64,000 bases of DNA from Monosporascus cannonballus (Eukaryota > Ascomycota > Sordariomycetes > Xylariales): positions 62,001-126,000 of the forward strand of contig QJNS01000018.1 of the NCBI GenBank assembly GCA_004154925.1. The letters are read 5' to 3'. Below, one piece after another: positions 1 to 11,245 of the stretch. Position numbers and translations under genes: made by a program. Within the stretch, counting starts at the first letter, position 1; every line of letters starts with the position of its first letter. A model generated the notes under the pieces. The model worked only from the letters and a program-made list of their open reading frames with translations. It was not told where the DNA came from and searched no databases.

Positions 1-3000
1 TCCTACGGAGTCGGCAGACTTGATGAAAACGGTCGATTGCTCGTCTCGGATGTGAACATCAAGACCGGTGAAATATCCAAGGAGACCGATGCTGGCGAGG
101 ATGAAATCTATGATGTTATTTTATTCGCCTCCAGTCGCACAGCCCATGAGTCGTTTGAGAAGAGCTTGGATGCCGTCCAAAACGTTATCGCACCACGGGG
201 CGCTTTGCTTGCGCTGCTGGACCGGACTTCGAAAATTGACTTGCAGCGATCCAAGCTGGTCCCAGTGCTTTCCGAGCTTGCAGGCGAACAAGGCTCCATA
301 TTGCTGGCGCAGAAAACCATGGATGACGAAGTCTACAAGTGTTTCGATGATAGCCACTTGTACATCGTCTATAGGTACCAAGGTCCCCTCCTCGAGACAG
401 TGGTCCACGAGTTGAAAGCAGTGTCCAACCGAGATCCGGTCATGCTAAGGCTCGAGGACGTCAAGGCCGGGTCCGTGTCACCCGGCGCCATCGTCGTTTC
501 CTTCCTGGAGCTGGAAGAACCGTTACTGGCTACCAGCACGGACGCAGAAATGCGCGCCGTGAAGGAAATAACCGACAATGCCTCGGCTCTCGTGTGGATC
601 ACCGGAGGAGGGCTGCTCACGGGCAGTGCGCCGACTAGGGGGCTCGCGTCCGGGCTCTCGCGGGCCGTCATGGTGGAACAGCCCGCGCTCAAATTTGTTA
701 CGTTCGACGTTGACGATATCCACACCAAGGTGGAGCTCACGAGCCGTAACATTATCAATACACTGTTGAGGTCGAGTATTGGCGGGGAAGACCGCGAATT
801 CGTGCAGAAGGACGGCGTTGTGCATATCAGCCGTTATGCGCCAGATGACGGACTGAACGAGCTATTCGGACAGAAACAGGGGCTACAGGCCCGGCGAATG
901 ACGTTGGAGGAGGCGAATAACGTGCAGCTAGCGATCGGCGTCGATGGGCAGCTCGATTCCCTCTTCTTCAAGCAGATACCAGCTTCGCAGGCCCTCGGCC
1001 CGGACGATGTGGAGGTCGAGGTACGGGCCGTCGGTTTGAACGCCAAAGACTATTTCGCCGTCATGGGCAGGGTCGACACGAGAGACGCAACCTGCACCCT
1101 CGAACACTGCGGAATCGTACGGCGGACGGGTTCCAGCGTCGAGGCCTTGAGAGCCGGGGATCGCGTCGTGGTGATGGCTCCCGGAAAGTTTAAGGCGTTC
1201 GAGGTCGTTCCGTCCTGGGCCTGTCAGAAGCTGGGGGCAGCGGAAGACATGAACGTCATGAGCACGCTGCCTCTCGTTTACTCTACGGCGATTTACGCCC
1301 TGCAGAGCCGGGCGAACCTGCAGCCAGGGGAGAGCATCCTGATCCACTCCGGGGCTAGCGCGGTGGGCATGGCATCGATACAGCTCGCCCACCAGGCCGG
1401 TGCCGAGGTGTACACGACGGTCTCGAGCGCGGAGAAGAAGAGGTACCTCGTGGAGACGTTCGGCGTGCGGCCCGAGAACGTGTTCAGCTCGCGCGACGTC
1501 TCATTCGCCGAGGACCTCCTGAGGGCAACGCGCGGCCGCGGCGTCGACGTCGTGCTCAACTCGCTCGCCGGCGAGCTGCTGCACGCGAGCTGGCGGTGCT
1601 GCGCCGAGTTCGGCCGCTTCGTCGAGATCGGCAAGCGCGACCTCGCCGACGCCGGCGGCCTGGCCATGGAGCAGTTCCTTGGGAGCGCCACCTTCACCGC
1701 GTTCGACCTGACGGACTTCTACTACTCGAGCAACCCGGCGCGCAACAGGACCTGGGCGTCGCTGCTGGCCCGGGTGGTGGAGCTGTACAGGCAAGGGAGG
1801 ATCCGCGCCTTCCCGTCGCAGATATTCGACGTCGCGGATGTCACGGGCGCTTTCAGGGTCGCTGGATCGTCGGCCAAGATAGGAAAGGTGAGTCGGCGAT
1901 CTGCTATCAACTTACGCTGTCCGGGCAGTGAGCTTCGTATATTCACCATCACGCTAACACGAACGCTTAGGTCGTCGTGAACCTGGAGAATCCCAGGTCT
2001 GTCATCATGGTCAGACCATCGAGATACAGCACGAAGCTTTCCCCAGAAAAGTCCTATCTCATGATCGGCTGCCTGGGTGGCCTCGGCCGAAGCATCTCCA
2101 AGTGGATGATGGACCGCGGAGCCCGAAACTTTGTCTTCCTCGGGAGGTCAGGTCTCGACAAGGCCCCGGCACGTCACCTCGTAGAAGATCTGGAGGCCAA
2201 CGGCGCTTCATGTGTGGTTGTGCGGGGGGATGTATGCTCGACGGCGGACGTGGAGGCGATGGTACAGAGCGCCGAGCATCCTATCGGCGGAGTGGTTCAG
2301 GCCGCCATGGGTCTTTACGTAGGTTTCCCGACCCCATCTGAAGTCACTATAAGCAGATATCGTGCATTCGGACACTAACGCCTAGCAGGAAGCTTTATGG
2401 ACTAGCATGGAGAACTCGCAATGGCATACGGGCATCGACCCGAAGGTGCAGGGAACGTGGAACATCCACAACGCGCTGCAGGGGAGAGACTCGGAACTCG
2501 ACTTCTTCCTCATGACGAGTTCCATATCGGGGAGCGTGGGAACGGCGACAGAGGCGAACTACTGCGCAGGAAACTATTTTCTCGATGTTTTTGCCCGTGA
2601 GTGCTTCCTCTTTTCTACAATGCGGCAAACGCATCATAGCTACAAACAAAGCCCGTATCTAACTCGCATATGTCTCTAACCAGGCTACCGCCGCTCCCTC
2701 GGGCTCCCGGCGGTCTCGGTGGGCCTGGGCATGATCTCCGAGGTCGGGTACCTGCACGAGAACCCGGAGATCGAGGCGCTGCTGCTGCGCAAGGGCATCC
2801 AGCCGATCCCGGAGAGCGAGTTCCTGACGGTCGTCGACATCAGCCTCTCCTCTTCTTCCTCCGAGACCGACCTCCCCCGAGCGCTCGGCCGGTACGACTC
2901 AGGCGCCGGCGCCCACATCCTCACGGGCCTCGAGCCGACCGAGCTGGTCAAGATCCGGAAGCGGGGCTTCGAGGGCTCGTACCCGGGGCTCGGGGACCCG

Positions 3001-3399
3001 CGAAGCGCGGTGCTGTCGCGCGCGCTGCACATGCACACGCACAACACGCGGACCACGACGCAGAAACGCGGCGTCGTCGGCGGGGGCGGTGACGGCAACC
3101 CGCTGCCGACCGAAGTGGCCGAGGACCTGGAGGCGGGGACGTCGCTGGCGGACGCGGTGCGGGCGCATGTGAGTCGGCGGTTCGGCAGCCTAGTGCTTCT
3201 CCCGCCCGAACGGGTCGACGCGCGCAAGCCGCTCGACGCCTACGGCATGGACAGCATGGTGGGCGCCGAGTTCCGGTCGTGGTTCTACAGGAGCTTCGGC
3301 GTCAACGTGCCGTTCCTCGAGCTGCTGGGCAGGTCGACGACGCTGGACAGCCTTGCAGGGAGGGTCGTGAGGGAGATCGAGAAGAGGGAGGGGAGGTAG
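1..3399 (+). CDS. Highly reducing polyketide synthase, C-terminal part (ER-KR-ACP)
   Basis: This is the 3' portion of an iterative type I HR-PKS; the KS, AT and DH domains lie left of the window. Reading is open from base 1. Exons are <1-1887, 1971-2318, 2389-2596 and 2684-3399, with GT..AG introns of 83, 70 and 87 nt; the first two have CTAAC-type branch sites. Seen in order: the tail of a methyltransferase/structural region (to about codon 150); an enoyl reductase of the quinone-oxidoreductase type (about codons 310-629) with nucleotide motif HSGASAVGMASIQLA; a ketoreductase starting at GCLGGLGRS and holding the catalytic Ser-Tyr pair in MTSSISG and EANYCAGN (Tyr codon 2560-2562); and a C-terminal carrier domain with motif YGMDSMVGAEF, whose phosphopantetheine Ser is at 3253-3255. 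No thioesterase, reductase or condensation domain follows, so product release would need a partner enzyme, as is usual for HR-PKSs. The rest of any gene cluster should lie to the left. Confidence 0.93.
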
Positions 3400-5036
3400 G
3401 GAGGCAGGTAGGTGTATGGGTAGACACATAGGTAGATAGATGAAACGCCATATTTTATGTACATTGACTATACATCTCGCGCTATGTTTTCTTCAACAAT
3501 CGCAACCCGTGGGTCATTTGTCAATCTCTTGCACCATAGCCGGATCCCCACCTTCCACCAACTGATCTGTTTATATTCTCCCCCTATTTCCACGCTAGTC
3601 AGGCAGGTCGTCGAAAAAAAAAATATGACGCCCCTCACATTGCTTCACAGCACTAAGTCAAGTGCAGCTGCTTGCAAAAATTGTAGAAATATATCCATGG
3701 TGATTTAAAAGAAGCTACTGTTGCGGAAAAGGGGTAGCCTTGTTAGTCATCGAAGCCTAAGCCATTTAAGAAACTCGGAATTGCCTTATTCCGGGGAGCC
3801 CATACTACAGGTATATAGAGAGCTTTCCTATCCACCACTCCTTAGAGACCCAATCTAGTCAGACAGTTATCACTTCTCGCACTCTATATGCAATTTTGTT
3901 CTTCCGATCAGCTTAACTGTCGCATTTACTTATATCATTCAATTGCTTATTCCTTGGCGTGTCAAATAGGGTATATTTTGAAATTAACATCTGGGTCACC
4001 AGTTAGTATGGGCGCATCTCTTCTCCGTAGTCTTTCTACGCGACGATAATACCAATAGCCTGTAACTGACCGGTTCTCGTTAGCATGGGAACCCCGTCAG
4101 ACAATCTTTTTGCGCGGAACTGTGTCTGGTAACTGGGACCTGGGGTATCGTTCCATAAAACCATGATAGTAATAACCTCGTGAAAGGGGGGTGTCTAGTC
4201 CACTGGTCCACAATAAGGCGACCCTGACTGCTCGTGCAGAAATAATCGATGCCACTTACTTAACCCCCAGATTTTAAACAAAATGATACCAAAGGACAAC
4301 AATTTCATACCTATACGACAACCCTAAGCCTATAAGAAGGCCTAGCGAGCCACGGAGTTAAGGACGGAAAGTCGACGTAGGTAAGAGGGGTTCGAACAAT
4401 GATAGATGCACACTGGCTCTCCGCCAATGCAGGATGAAGAACTAAGGGGGAGGTGTATAGGCCCGTTCCGTAAGGACAGTTCTGCCCTGAATGATACCAG
4501 GTTTGATTCCTGGGAATGCTATTCTCTTTTCGCCTTGTCCGATTTTGATTTTCTTCCCTTTCTAAAAAATGTTTTTGGACAGGGTCCCTTCGTACCTGTC
4601 GTATTGACTGGTAAATTGCCAGGGTAAAAGGGATACGCCAGAGTGTTGTGACTGTTCAGGCACTGATAATAATTTCCCGCAGGTCCCATTCTGTATGTAT
4701 TCCCATGGTAGGGAAAGCTGCCTCAGATCTTCGAATTCTGAAGTCTAAGTCCAGGCCACCCAAATACAAACAAAGAGCTGACTTGACCAGATGTCTTTCT
4801 CTTAATTCATTATTTGATAGACTTCTCATCTCAACATGGAATTTTATCTTCTGAACTCTAATGTCAGTCATGTCTTCTAGAATAGGTGATCACCCGGCTC
4901 CACACTCCGGGCGAAGCAACATGCAGCTGCAATACGTCACAACTATCCGGCCTAGCCAAATCTCAGGGGTCTTCTAGGCGATCCCGCAGGTTTTTATTTT
5001 TGTCTATCCTCCCCCTGGTTTAGACATCCAGTCCAA
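3400..5036. other. Intergenic, convergent PKS and GlyRS 3' ends
   Basis: No gene can be supported here. The sequence is moderately AT-rich with frequent stops in all frames and holds the downstream regions of the PKS and the glycyl-tRNA synthetase, which converge. A small hairpin around 4493-4511 resembles a tRNA T-arm, but no acceptor or anticodon arm accompanies it. Confidence 0.6.
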
Positions 5037-7791
5037 TCAGTTTTCGACTTCCTGGCCCTCGAAGACAGGTAGCTCTTTCTCGATATCCTCCCAAGTCTTG
5101 CTACCGCCAACGATCTCCTGGATCGCTGTTAATATCTTGTCCTCGTCTGCTCGGACCTGCCTGGTAGTGTCACGGTCTCTGAGAGTGATGGTGCCGTCCT
5201 TGAGTGTTTGGAAGTCGACGGTGATGCCTAGTAAAGTGCCTAGCTCGTCGTTTCGGCTGTAACGCTTTCCGATCGTGGCCGAAGAGTCATCGACGCGGGT
5301 GGAGATCTGAGCGGCTCGCAGCTTTTGCGACAGACGCGTAATATGGGGCACGAAGTCCTTGTTCGAGGACAGGGGCATCATGATAACCTTGGTTGGCGCT
5401 ATGGCCGGGGGGAATGAGAGGACCTAAAGGAGAGAATTAGCTCTAGGGGGTCCGTGATTAGCCGTCGACAAGACTTACGCTACGAGCTTCGTCACCCTCG
5501 CGAACCCAGTAGGCATGTTCACAGAGAGCATAAAGAATGCGTCCGATACCGAACGACGGCTCGATAACGTTCGGGGTGTACTCCCGAACATGTTCTTGCC
5601 GGGTACGGAATTCGATCGTAAGCAGGTCCTTGCTAACTTCAACCTTGCCAACTTCAGGGACATCGACAGTGGTCTTGCCAGAGCTCTCCAGCTCCTTCGC
5701 CCACGCCTCGCGGCATTCTTGAGTTGATGCTAGTATTACTGTCTCGACAGCCTTGCTGTCTTTCTTGAAGAACGGGCCGAACTTCTTCTTGTCGACAGTG
5801 ACCTCCCATTCCTGGACAGTGCGTGGCGTATCAAGTCGTTGGCGCACGAGGAGTGGCTTGTCCGTCTGTTTGCTGTGGACAGTTAAGTCGTAGGCGGACC
5901 GGTCGGCACAACCAACGCATTCAATCCAGCCAGACGACGTGTGCAGTTCTGCGTCCCAGCAGTCGCATGCATAGTGAGCCTAGGACATGTTAGTATGGGC
6001 GAGCGATAATGAAACTCAAATACAGCTCACCATTTCATTTGCCTAATACACTTCGTCAGCTCTGCTATATCGCATAATATAGGGAATAGCGATGGCAAGA
6101 TTGAATATCTCCGAAATGCTTCTAAAGTTAGACTTACCATGTGTTGCCGGAATCGAATCTTGCGGGTATCAATTCCGATCTTCTTCAGGAACAGGTAAAT
6201 ACGCGCCAAGAAGTATCCCAGGGTCTCATTATCGACCACGCCATCCTTGACAGCTTGCCCGATGGCCATCTTCTTCGTGGTCGTTTGGCCTGAAAGCTGG
6301 GTATGACGGTCAAGGAGGTCTAGCTCGATATTTTCGACTTCGGAAAAGCGGTTGTGCTTCTTGCCGCTCTCAGGATCCACAACTAGCGCGCTATTAGCTC
6401 TGAGAAGAGGCGACGAGGCCAAAGAGCCCCCGAAGGGAGAGAAGCGGACTTACAGTGCTCGATCTCGGCCATCAGGAACTCGCGGACACGGAGCAGACCG
6501 GCACGCGGGGAGATTTCGTTGCGGTAACTCTTGCCCACGCTGGCCGAAGCGAAGGGCATAGCGCCCTGGTTGAACTCGAGGAGCTTGGCTAACCATAACG
6601 AATCGATGTCAGCTACATTGACATCCATCTATCTCGGCGGGCCGGGGGTCACTCACCAAAGTTCAGGAACTGTCCCTGCGCCGTCTCGGGTCTCAGGTAC
6701 CCTGCCAAGTTGGAGCTGGGGCCAATTGAGGTCTGGAACATCAGGTTGAAGGCCACGGGCTCGGTGGGCTGCAGGCCGCTCCTGGGATGTCTCAGATCGT
6801 ACTTCCTGATTAGCTCGCCCAGCTGTGCGCCGTCGTAGTTGTCGATCTGGGCGAGGACCTCTTCGTACTCCTTGACGACGGCATCCTCGAGCTTTACAGC
6901 CTCCTGGGCGCCCTTGATCTTCTTCTTCTTCTTCTTAGCGTCGTCCTCCTCCTTCTCCTCCACCTTCTGACCACGTGCCTCCTTATCACCCTTCAGGCGG
7001 GCCTCAAGGATTTCCTCGACGAAATGGTCGGCGCGGAGAATATCGCCAAACTTGGGGTCCTTGCACATCCAGTCGGCGAAACGGTCGACGTGGCCGCTGG
7101 TCTTGAAGACAACGTGCGGTGTCAGGACGCTGCAGTCGACCTCGAGCATGTCCTCCTCAACTGGGGGGATCCAACGTCATTAGCGCTGGATAGCGGGGTT
7201 CGCGATCGCGAAAAGAGCGACACGACAGAGCAATTGGCACACTCACGGACAAAATGCTTCCTCCAGACATCGAGAATGTTTGACTGGAGGGTAGTTCCAG
7301 GGGGACCATAGTCATACAAACCGGAAACACCACCGTAGATCTGTCCAACATGTTTAGCTTCATCATCGTGAGGAAGGCGGCGATGGTGGGGTTAGGTTAG
7401 TGGGGTAGAAGGGGAGAGCCGGGGGTTGAAGATGATGAACGCGATTGAGGGGCGAAGAAAAAAAAAAAAGAAAACGAGACAGTCGTACCTCGAAACTGGG
7501 GGTATAAAACATGCGCCGGCGCAGGACGGAATCGAGGACAGCCTTGTCAAGGGGCTGTCCCTTCAGTGTAGTCGCTGTCGTCGACATGTTGGGCTTCGCT
7601 TTCGATTTGCGGGGAGGTTGTGCACGCAGCAAGGGCGCGCAAGCCGTGAAAGTCCGCTGAAGGGGAAAGCGAAGGTGTGGACGGGTTGGTGCGAAGGGAA
7701 CTGACGAATTGATCGAGACTCGGCGCGCGAGAAGTCGATTGTCCTGGGCGACCGGACGAAGGAAACAAGAAGCTCGGTCAACAAGTCGCAT
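5037..7791 (-). CDS. GRS1: Glycyl-tRNA synthetase, cytosolic and mitochondrial forms
   Basis: Class II aminoacyl-tRNA synthetase that charges tRNA-Gly. Eight exons (minus): 7791-7489, 7340-7247, 7160-6657, 6588-6454, 6382-6138, 6042-6031, 5979-5479 and 5423-5037; all phases agree. The product is 726 residues from the upstream ATG or 658 from the ATG at 7587. Diagnostic stretches are [13 protein letters not shown] and [14 protein letters not shown] near the N-terminus, motif 2 around [16 protein letters not shown], the insertion [16 protein letters not shown], motif 3 [18 protein letters not shown], and a C-terminal anticodon-binding domain ([15 protein letters not shown]). A lysine- and glutamate-rich insert lies in exon 3 (about 6900-6970). 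The first 68 residues are Arg-rich with almost no acidic residues, as in a mitochondrial presequence. In yeast one GRS1 gene makes both forms by alternative initiation; the same is inferred here. The gene is convergent with the PKS. Confidence 0.96.
7588..7791 (-). other. Predicted mitochondrial targeting presequence of GlyRS
   Basis: These 68 codons lie in frame between an upstream ATG (7791) and the ATG at 7587 that opens the conserved cytosolic form ([10 protein letters not shown]). The segment is rich in Arg, Ser and hydrophobic residues and ends in a basic stretch (RKSKAKPN). The targeting role is inferred from composition and from the known dual-form GlyRS of yeast. The two products would differ only by choice of start codon or transcription start. 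Confidence 0.75.
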
Positions 7792-8722
7792 CGGTTTTAT
7801 CCCCCAAGTGAGTCACCTGGAGCTTTAATTGATCAGGCCGCATCGCAATACAAAAATACTTTTGCGTATGTGTCTGTATATTCCCTGCCATCCGGTCCCA
7901 CAGCTCGAGTTCATGGGGGAGCATGTGCAGCAGCCGACATGCGGCTGTGAGCAGCTGTTCCGGTCTTACACTAAAATACTTCTACCAAGCCAACCGCGGG
8001 AACTCCGGGTTCCGCGTTCACATCGTCAACCTAGAAGCCCAGTCATGGTCGAGGAGTGTCCGACTAAAGAGGATTTAATCACCTAGGAAATAATGTAATT
8101 GGGTCTCGTACAGTCCTTACAACTTCGAATCGCGGCACGTTCCGCGGGTACCGAAATCAAATGGCTACCGTTATAATCAAACATAGAAACGATAGTTTCT
8201 CCCATATTCCGGTCTCCATTTTAACCAACCGCCCATCAACCCCGCTCCGGAACATCAACCGTGACACTCTCCGCCGGACTAGCCGCGCACGGACTCGGCA
8301 ACGCGGAGCGCGACGTCGTAGCTTTCTCTCGTCTGTATCTCCCTGCGCGTAAGTCTCGGCAGGAAACTAATTCGCTAGTTTGCTCGGGTGGACCGTGGTG
8401 CCTCTTCGAGCGGAATTGAGACGATCCCAACCAGAGGCCGACGGAGCGTTGAAATGAGAAACACCCCTCGCTCTCCCAAGCCGAGGAAGGTAACATGATT
8501 TTCAGCTAAGAGACGACCTAAGTCCAAAGGCTGGAACTAATTTCACCAAGAACATTGATTTTCACGGCTGACGACAGCAGAACAGAGAGTCGAAAAGCTG
8601 CGAAGCTGGATACAGGGCTGCTTATTTTACGAGCCCAAGGATATACACTTGGTGATCAGTTTAGCACTACCTGCTTAGGTAGTCTTTACTAAAATCTGCG
8701 CCCGCAGTAGGGCCTGCGGTAT
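7792..8722. other. Intergenic between GlyRS promoter and SDR 3' end
   Basis: No gene can be supported. The part nearest 7791 must hold the GlyRS promoter. No TATA-like box stands out, which fits a housekeeping gene. Confidence 0.5.
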
Positions 8723-9868
8723 TTAGTATGTCGATGGAATGATGCCCAATCGTCCGCCCTCCGTCAGGAGCACATTGCCGTTGACGTAAGCTCCGGCCTT
8801 GCTGGTAAGGAACAAGATGGCGCCGGCTATGTCCTGAATACTTCCCGGCCTTTGTTCGGTGATGAACTGCTTCGACCATCCATCCTTTTCCCCCATGTCA
8901 ATGTGATACCCTGTCATCTCGCTCGGGTACACTATTGAACCACGCCTTAGCATCCCGAGATTGTCATAAGGGGTAGACACTAAATTCACCTATCATCTGC
9001 TCGGTACACAGAAAGGGTCACTTACGGCCGGGAGCAATGACGTTGGCGCGGATGCCGTACGGCACCAGGCCGGTGGGGAGCTGCTTCACCATGTGGACGA
9101 CAGCAGCCTTCGAGCTGTCGTACGCGTAGCCCGAGAGGCACGTGCGGTTATACGCGCCGATGCTGCTCGTGGCAATGAACTGGCTCCTCTGGCCTAGATT
9201 CCCTCGCTTGTTGCTCTCGTCCAGCAGCTCGAGGAACGCGACCAGCGTGGAGAAGACGGCCGTGGTGTTGACCGCGTAGGTGTCGGTGAAGGCGTCAGAG
9301 TCCCAGCCCCACAGGTGGGAGCGGAACTCCGAGAGGCTCGCGTCTTGCGGGAACCCCGAAATCGATGGCCCGGCCACGCCAGAGTTCGCCACCACCACGT
9401 TCACGTAGCCGTGCCTCGCCTTAAGGTGGCCGGCCGCGCGGGAGAGGTCACCTTGTTCGTCACGCCCCCCTCGATCGCGTGTATGTTGCCGTGTTTCTGC
9501 AATAGTTAGCACTTTGTGGGCGAAAATTGCCAAACTACTCTAGCATTTTTTGGGGGGTGGGTATGCCATGGAAACCAAGGTGGCACAAGCAAGGCGTACG
9601 TGGACTTGGGTGACGCTAGGGGCGGTACGCACAGTAGTTGAAGCAGCATTGTCCAAGACCTCTTTACGTCGGCCAATAACATAGACGATCGCACCGTTGG
9701 CTTCGAGCGCCCGAGCAATCATGAGCCCGATGCCTGCGTTCGAGGTTAGGACTTCATTGAAATGGACGGACTATCATTGGGGGTCCGCCTACCAATTCCG
9801 CCTCCTGTAACGACGGCGACGAGGCCCCTCACGGTAAAGGGATCGCGGGCTTCAATTGAGGAAGCCAT
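8723..9868 (-). pseudogene. Short-chain dehydrogenase/reductase with one-base deletion
   Basis: Classical SDR with an NAD(P)-binding Rossmann fold. Exons (minus): 9868-9793, 9733-9633, 9496-9026 and 8931-8723. Seen: nucleotide motif TGGGIGIGLMIARALE split by intron 1, VVVANSGVAGP (the NAG-type strand-4 motif), catalytic Ser in ATSSIGAYN, catalytic Tyr/Lys in YAYDSSKAAV, then RANVIAPG/LYPSEMT across intron 3, and a conserved tail AYVNGNVLLTEGGRLGIIPSTY. Exon 3 starts in frame as KHGNIHAIEGGVTNK but the downstream conserved sequence (DLSRAAGHLKARHGYVNV) is in another frame. The switch falls at about 9449-9452, and the exon is exactly one base short of the length the phases require. Read literally the protein stops early. 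It is either a recent pseudogene or carries an assembly error; a C6 run lies close by at 9464-9469. Confidence 0.8.
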
Positions 9869-9961
9869 CCGGGTGATAGAAGCTGTCCGCGTTAAGAGAC
9901 GGTTAGATCACAGAATGTAAAACAACATTCTCGGGCCTCAGAACTCGACTCTCAATCCCTC

Positions 9962-9976
9962 TCTATATAAATATTT
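9962..9976 (-). promoter_or_regulatory. TATA-like box upstream of the SDR gene
   Basis: On the minus strand a TATTTATATAG sequence lies about 95-105 nt before the SDR start codon at 9868, a plausible distance for a fungal TATA element. Assigned from sequence and position only. Confidence 0.4.
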
Positions 9977-11245
9977 CTCCTGTTGAGAACACAGAGCGTC
10001 AGTACGGAGCTTGCGATCTGACGTTAATATTGAGGTTAGTCAAATGGTGCAAGAAACGCGGAGATAATGGCGATATCGGATTATATCTTGTTACACCCAT
10101 AAGACCCGTGGACCTTGCAGATTTGCTAGTAACAGAATAGTATAGGCTCTCCCGTGAAGGACTATAGCCCTATATCACACTTTCGCCCTGGGAAGAGGTT
10201 TACAGATACACCAGGACCGGAAGCCCATTAAGATACCCTAGGTAATTCGATTGCCCTTTTGCAGGTTGGATCCTTCAGTCCAGTAAAGGCAAGGGCGAGT
10301 AAGGCGCCATGACGGAAAATATGGCAATTATAGTAACGCCTTTGCGGAAACTTTGACTAGCCGGCTGATGGCATTTTACCGAAGGCTGGAATGAAAGAGG
10401 ATTCCACGTCCGGCTTTGTATTGATTTAATCATCCTTTAAGAAGCCCGTACTTGCTTCTAATCCCTGCAGTTCCCAGCACTGCTTATCTAGCAAGGCTAG
10501 GAACTCCAATCCCGAATGGGCTCCTTATAAATCCATAGGTTACGAGCTATACACATCCGGTTGGGATAGATACTTCAACGCCAACTAGATGTCTTTACGC
10601 CACCCTGCCAAAATCTTGAGTAAGAAATACTATGTACGCATGTAAGGTATATATGTATGATACCAGCGGTAATGTATATTTAGTACCTAGGTACCTAGGT
10701 GTGCAAATAAACATTGCATCATGCTATATGCGTGCTATATAGAGCCTTTTACTAGTAGCGGTTCACACGAAAGCTCCAGAGAAAGCTTCATATATTAGGT
10801 CCGCACCTGCAACAAAAAGCCCGGAGGCTCAAGACCGCAGTCTATGAGTGAGGGTCGTGCTTTCCGCAGAATGACTTCTTGTCTCCAGTGTTCACCATCT
10901 TTGTTCTGACGAAGGGGCTAGTTGGTGGCATTCAAATTATATGAGCAACAGGTGGGTGGCGCTTACCGCAGCATCATGTCCACCTCCTTTTTTTACACCT
11001 TCCGTATATGCGTAGGTACATAGTTGATTACAGCCTGATCCCATTGGACGACCACGCATATGTCATATGTGCCATTCCCAGCCGGCCCCGCAAAGGGCAT
11101 AATATGACTATTGGCTTTACACATGTAGCCCATTTCCCAGCCCACTTCTTCCTCGTTGACCGTTTTTATTAGAATTTCGGTAGCTACTAGGTACTCAAAT
11201 AGGTCGAGAAGAAGAAAATAGGGGCTTAGACGCTGTTAGTCACCA
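9977..11245. other. Intergenic between divergent SDR and HET genes
   Basis: No gene can be supported. The stretch is AT-rich in places and contains a palindromic tandem CCTAGGTA block at about 10685-10702. It should hold the promoter of the HET gene. Confidence 0.55.

Noticed and set aside
4493..4511. tRNA T-arm-like hairpin
   Set aside because: No D-arm, anticodon arm or acceptor stem could be paired around it.
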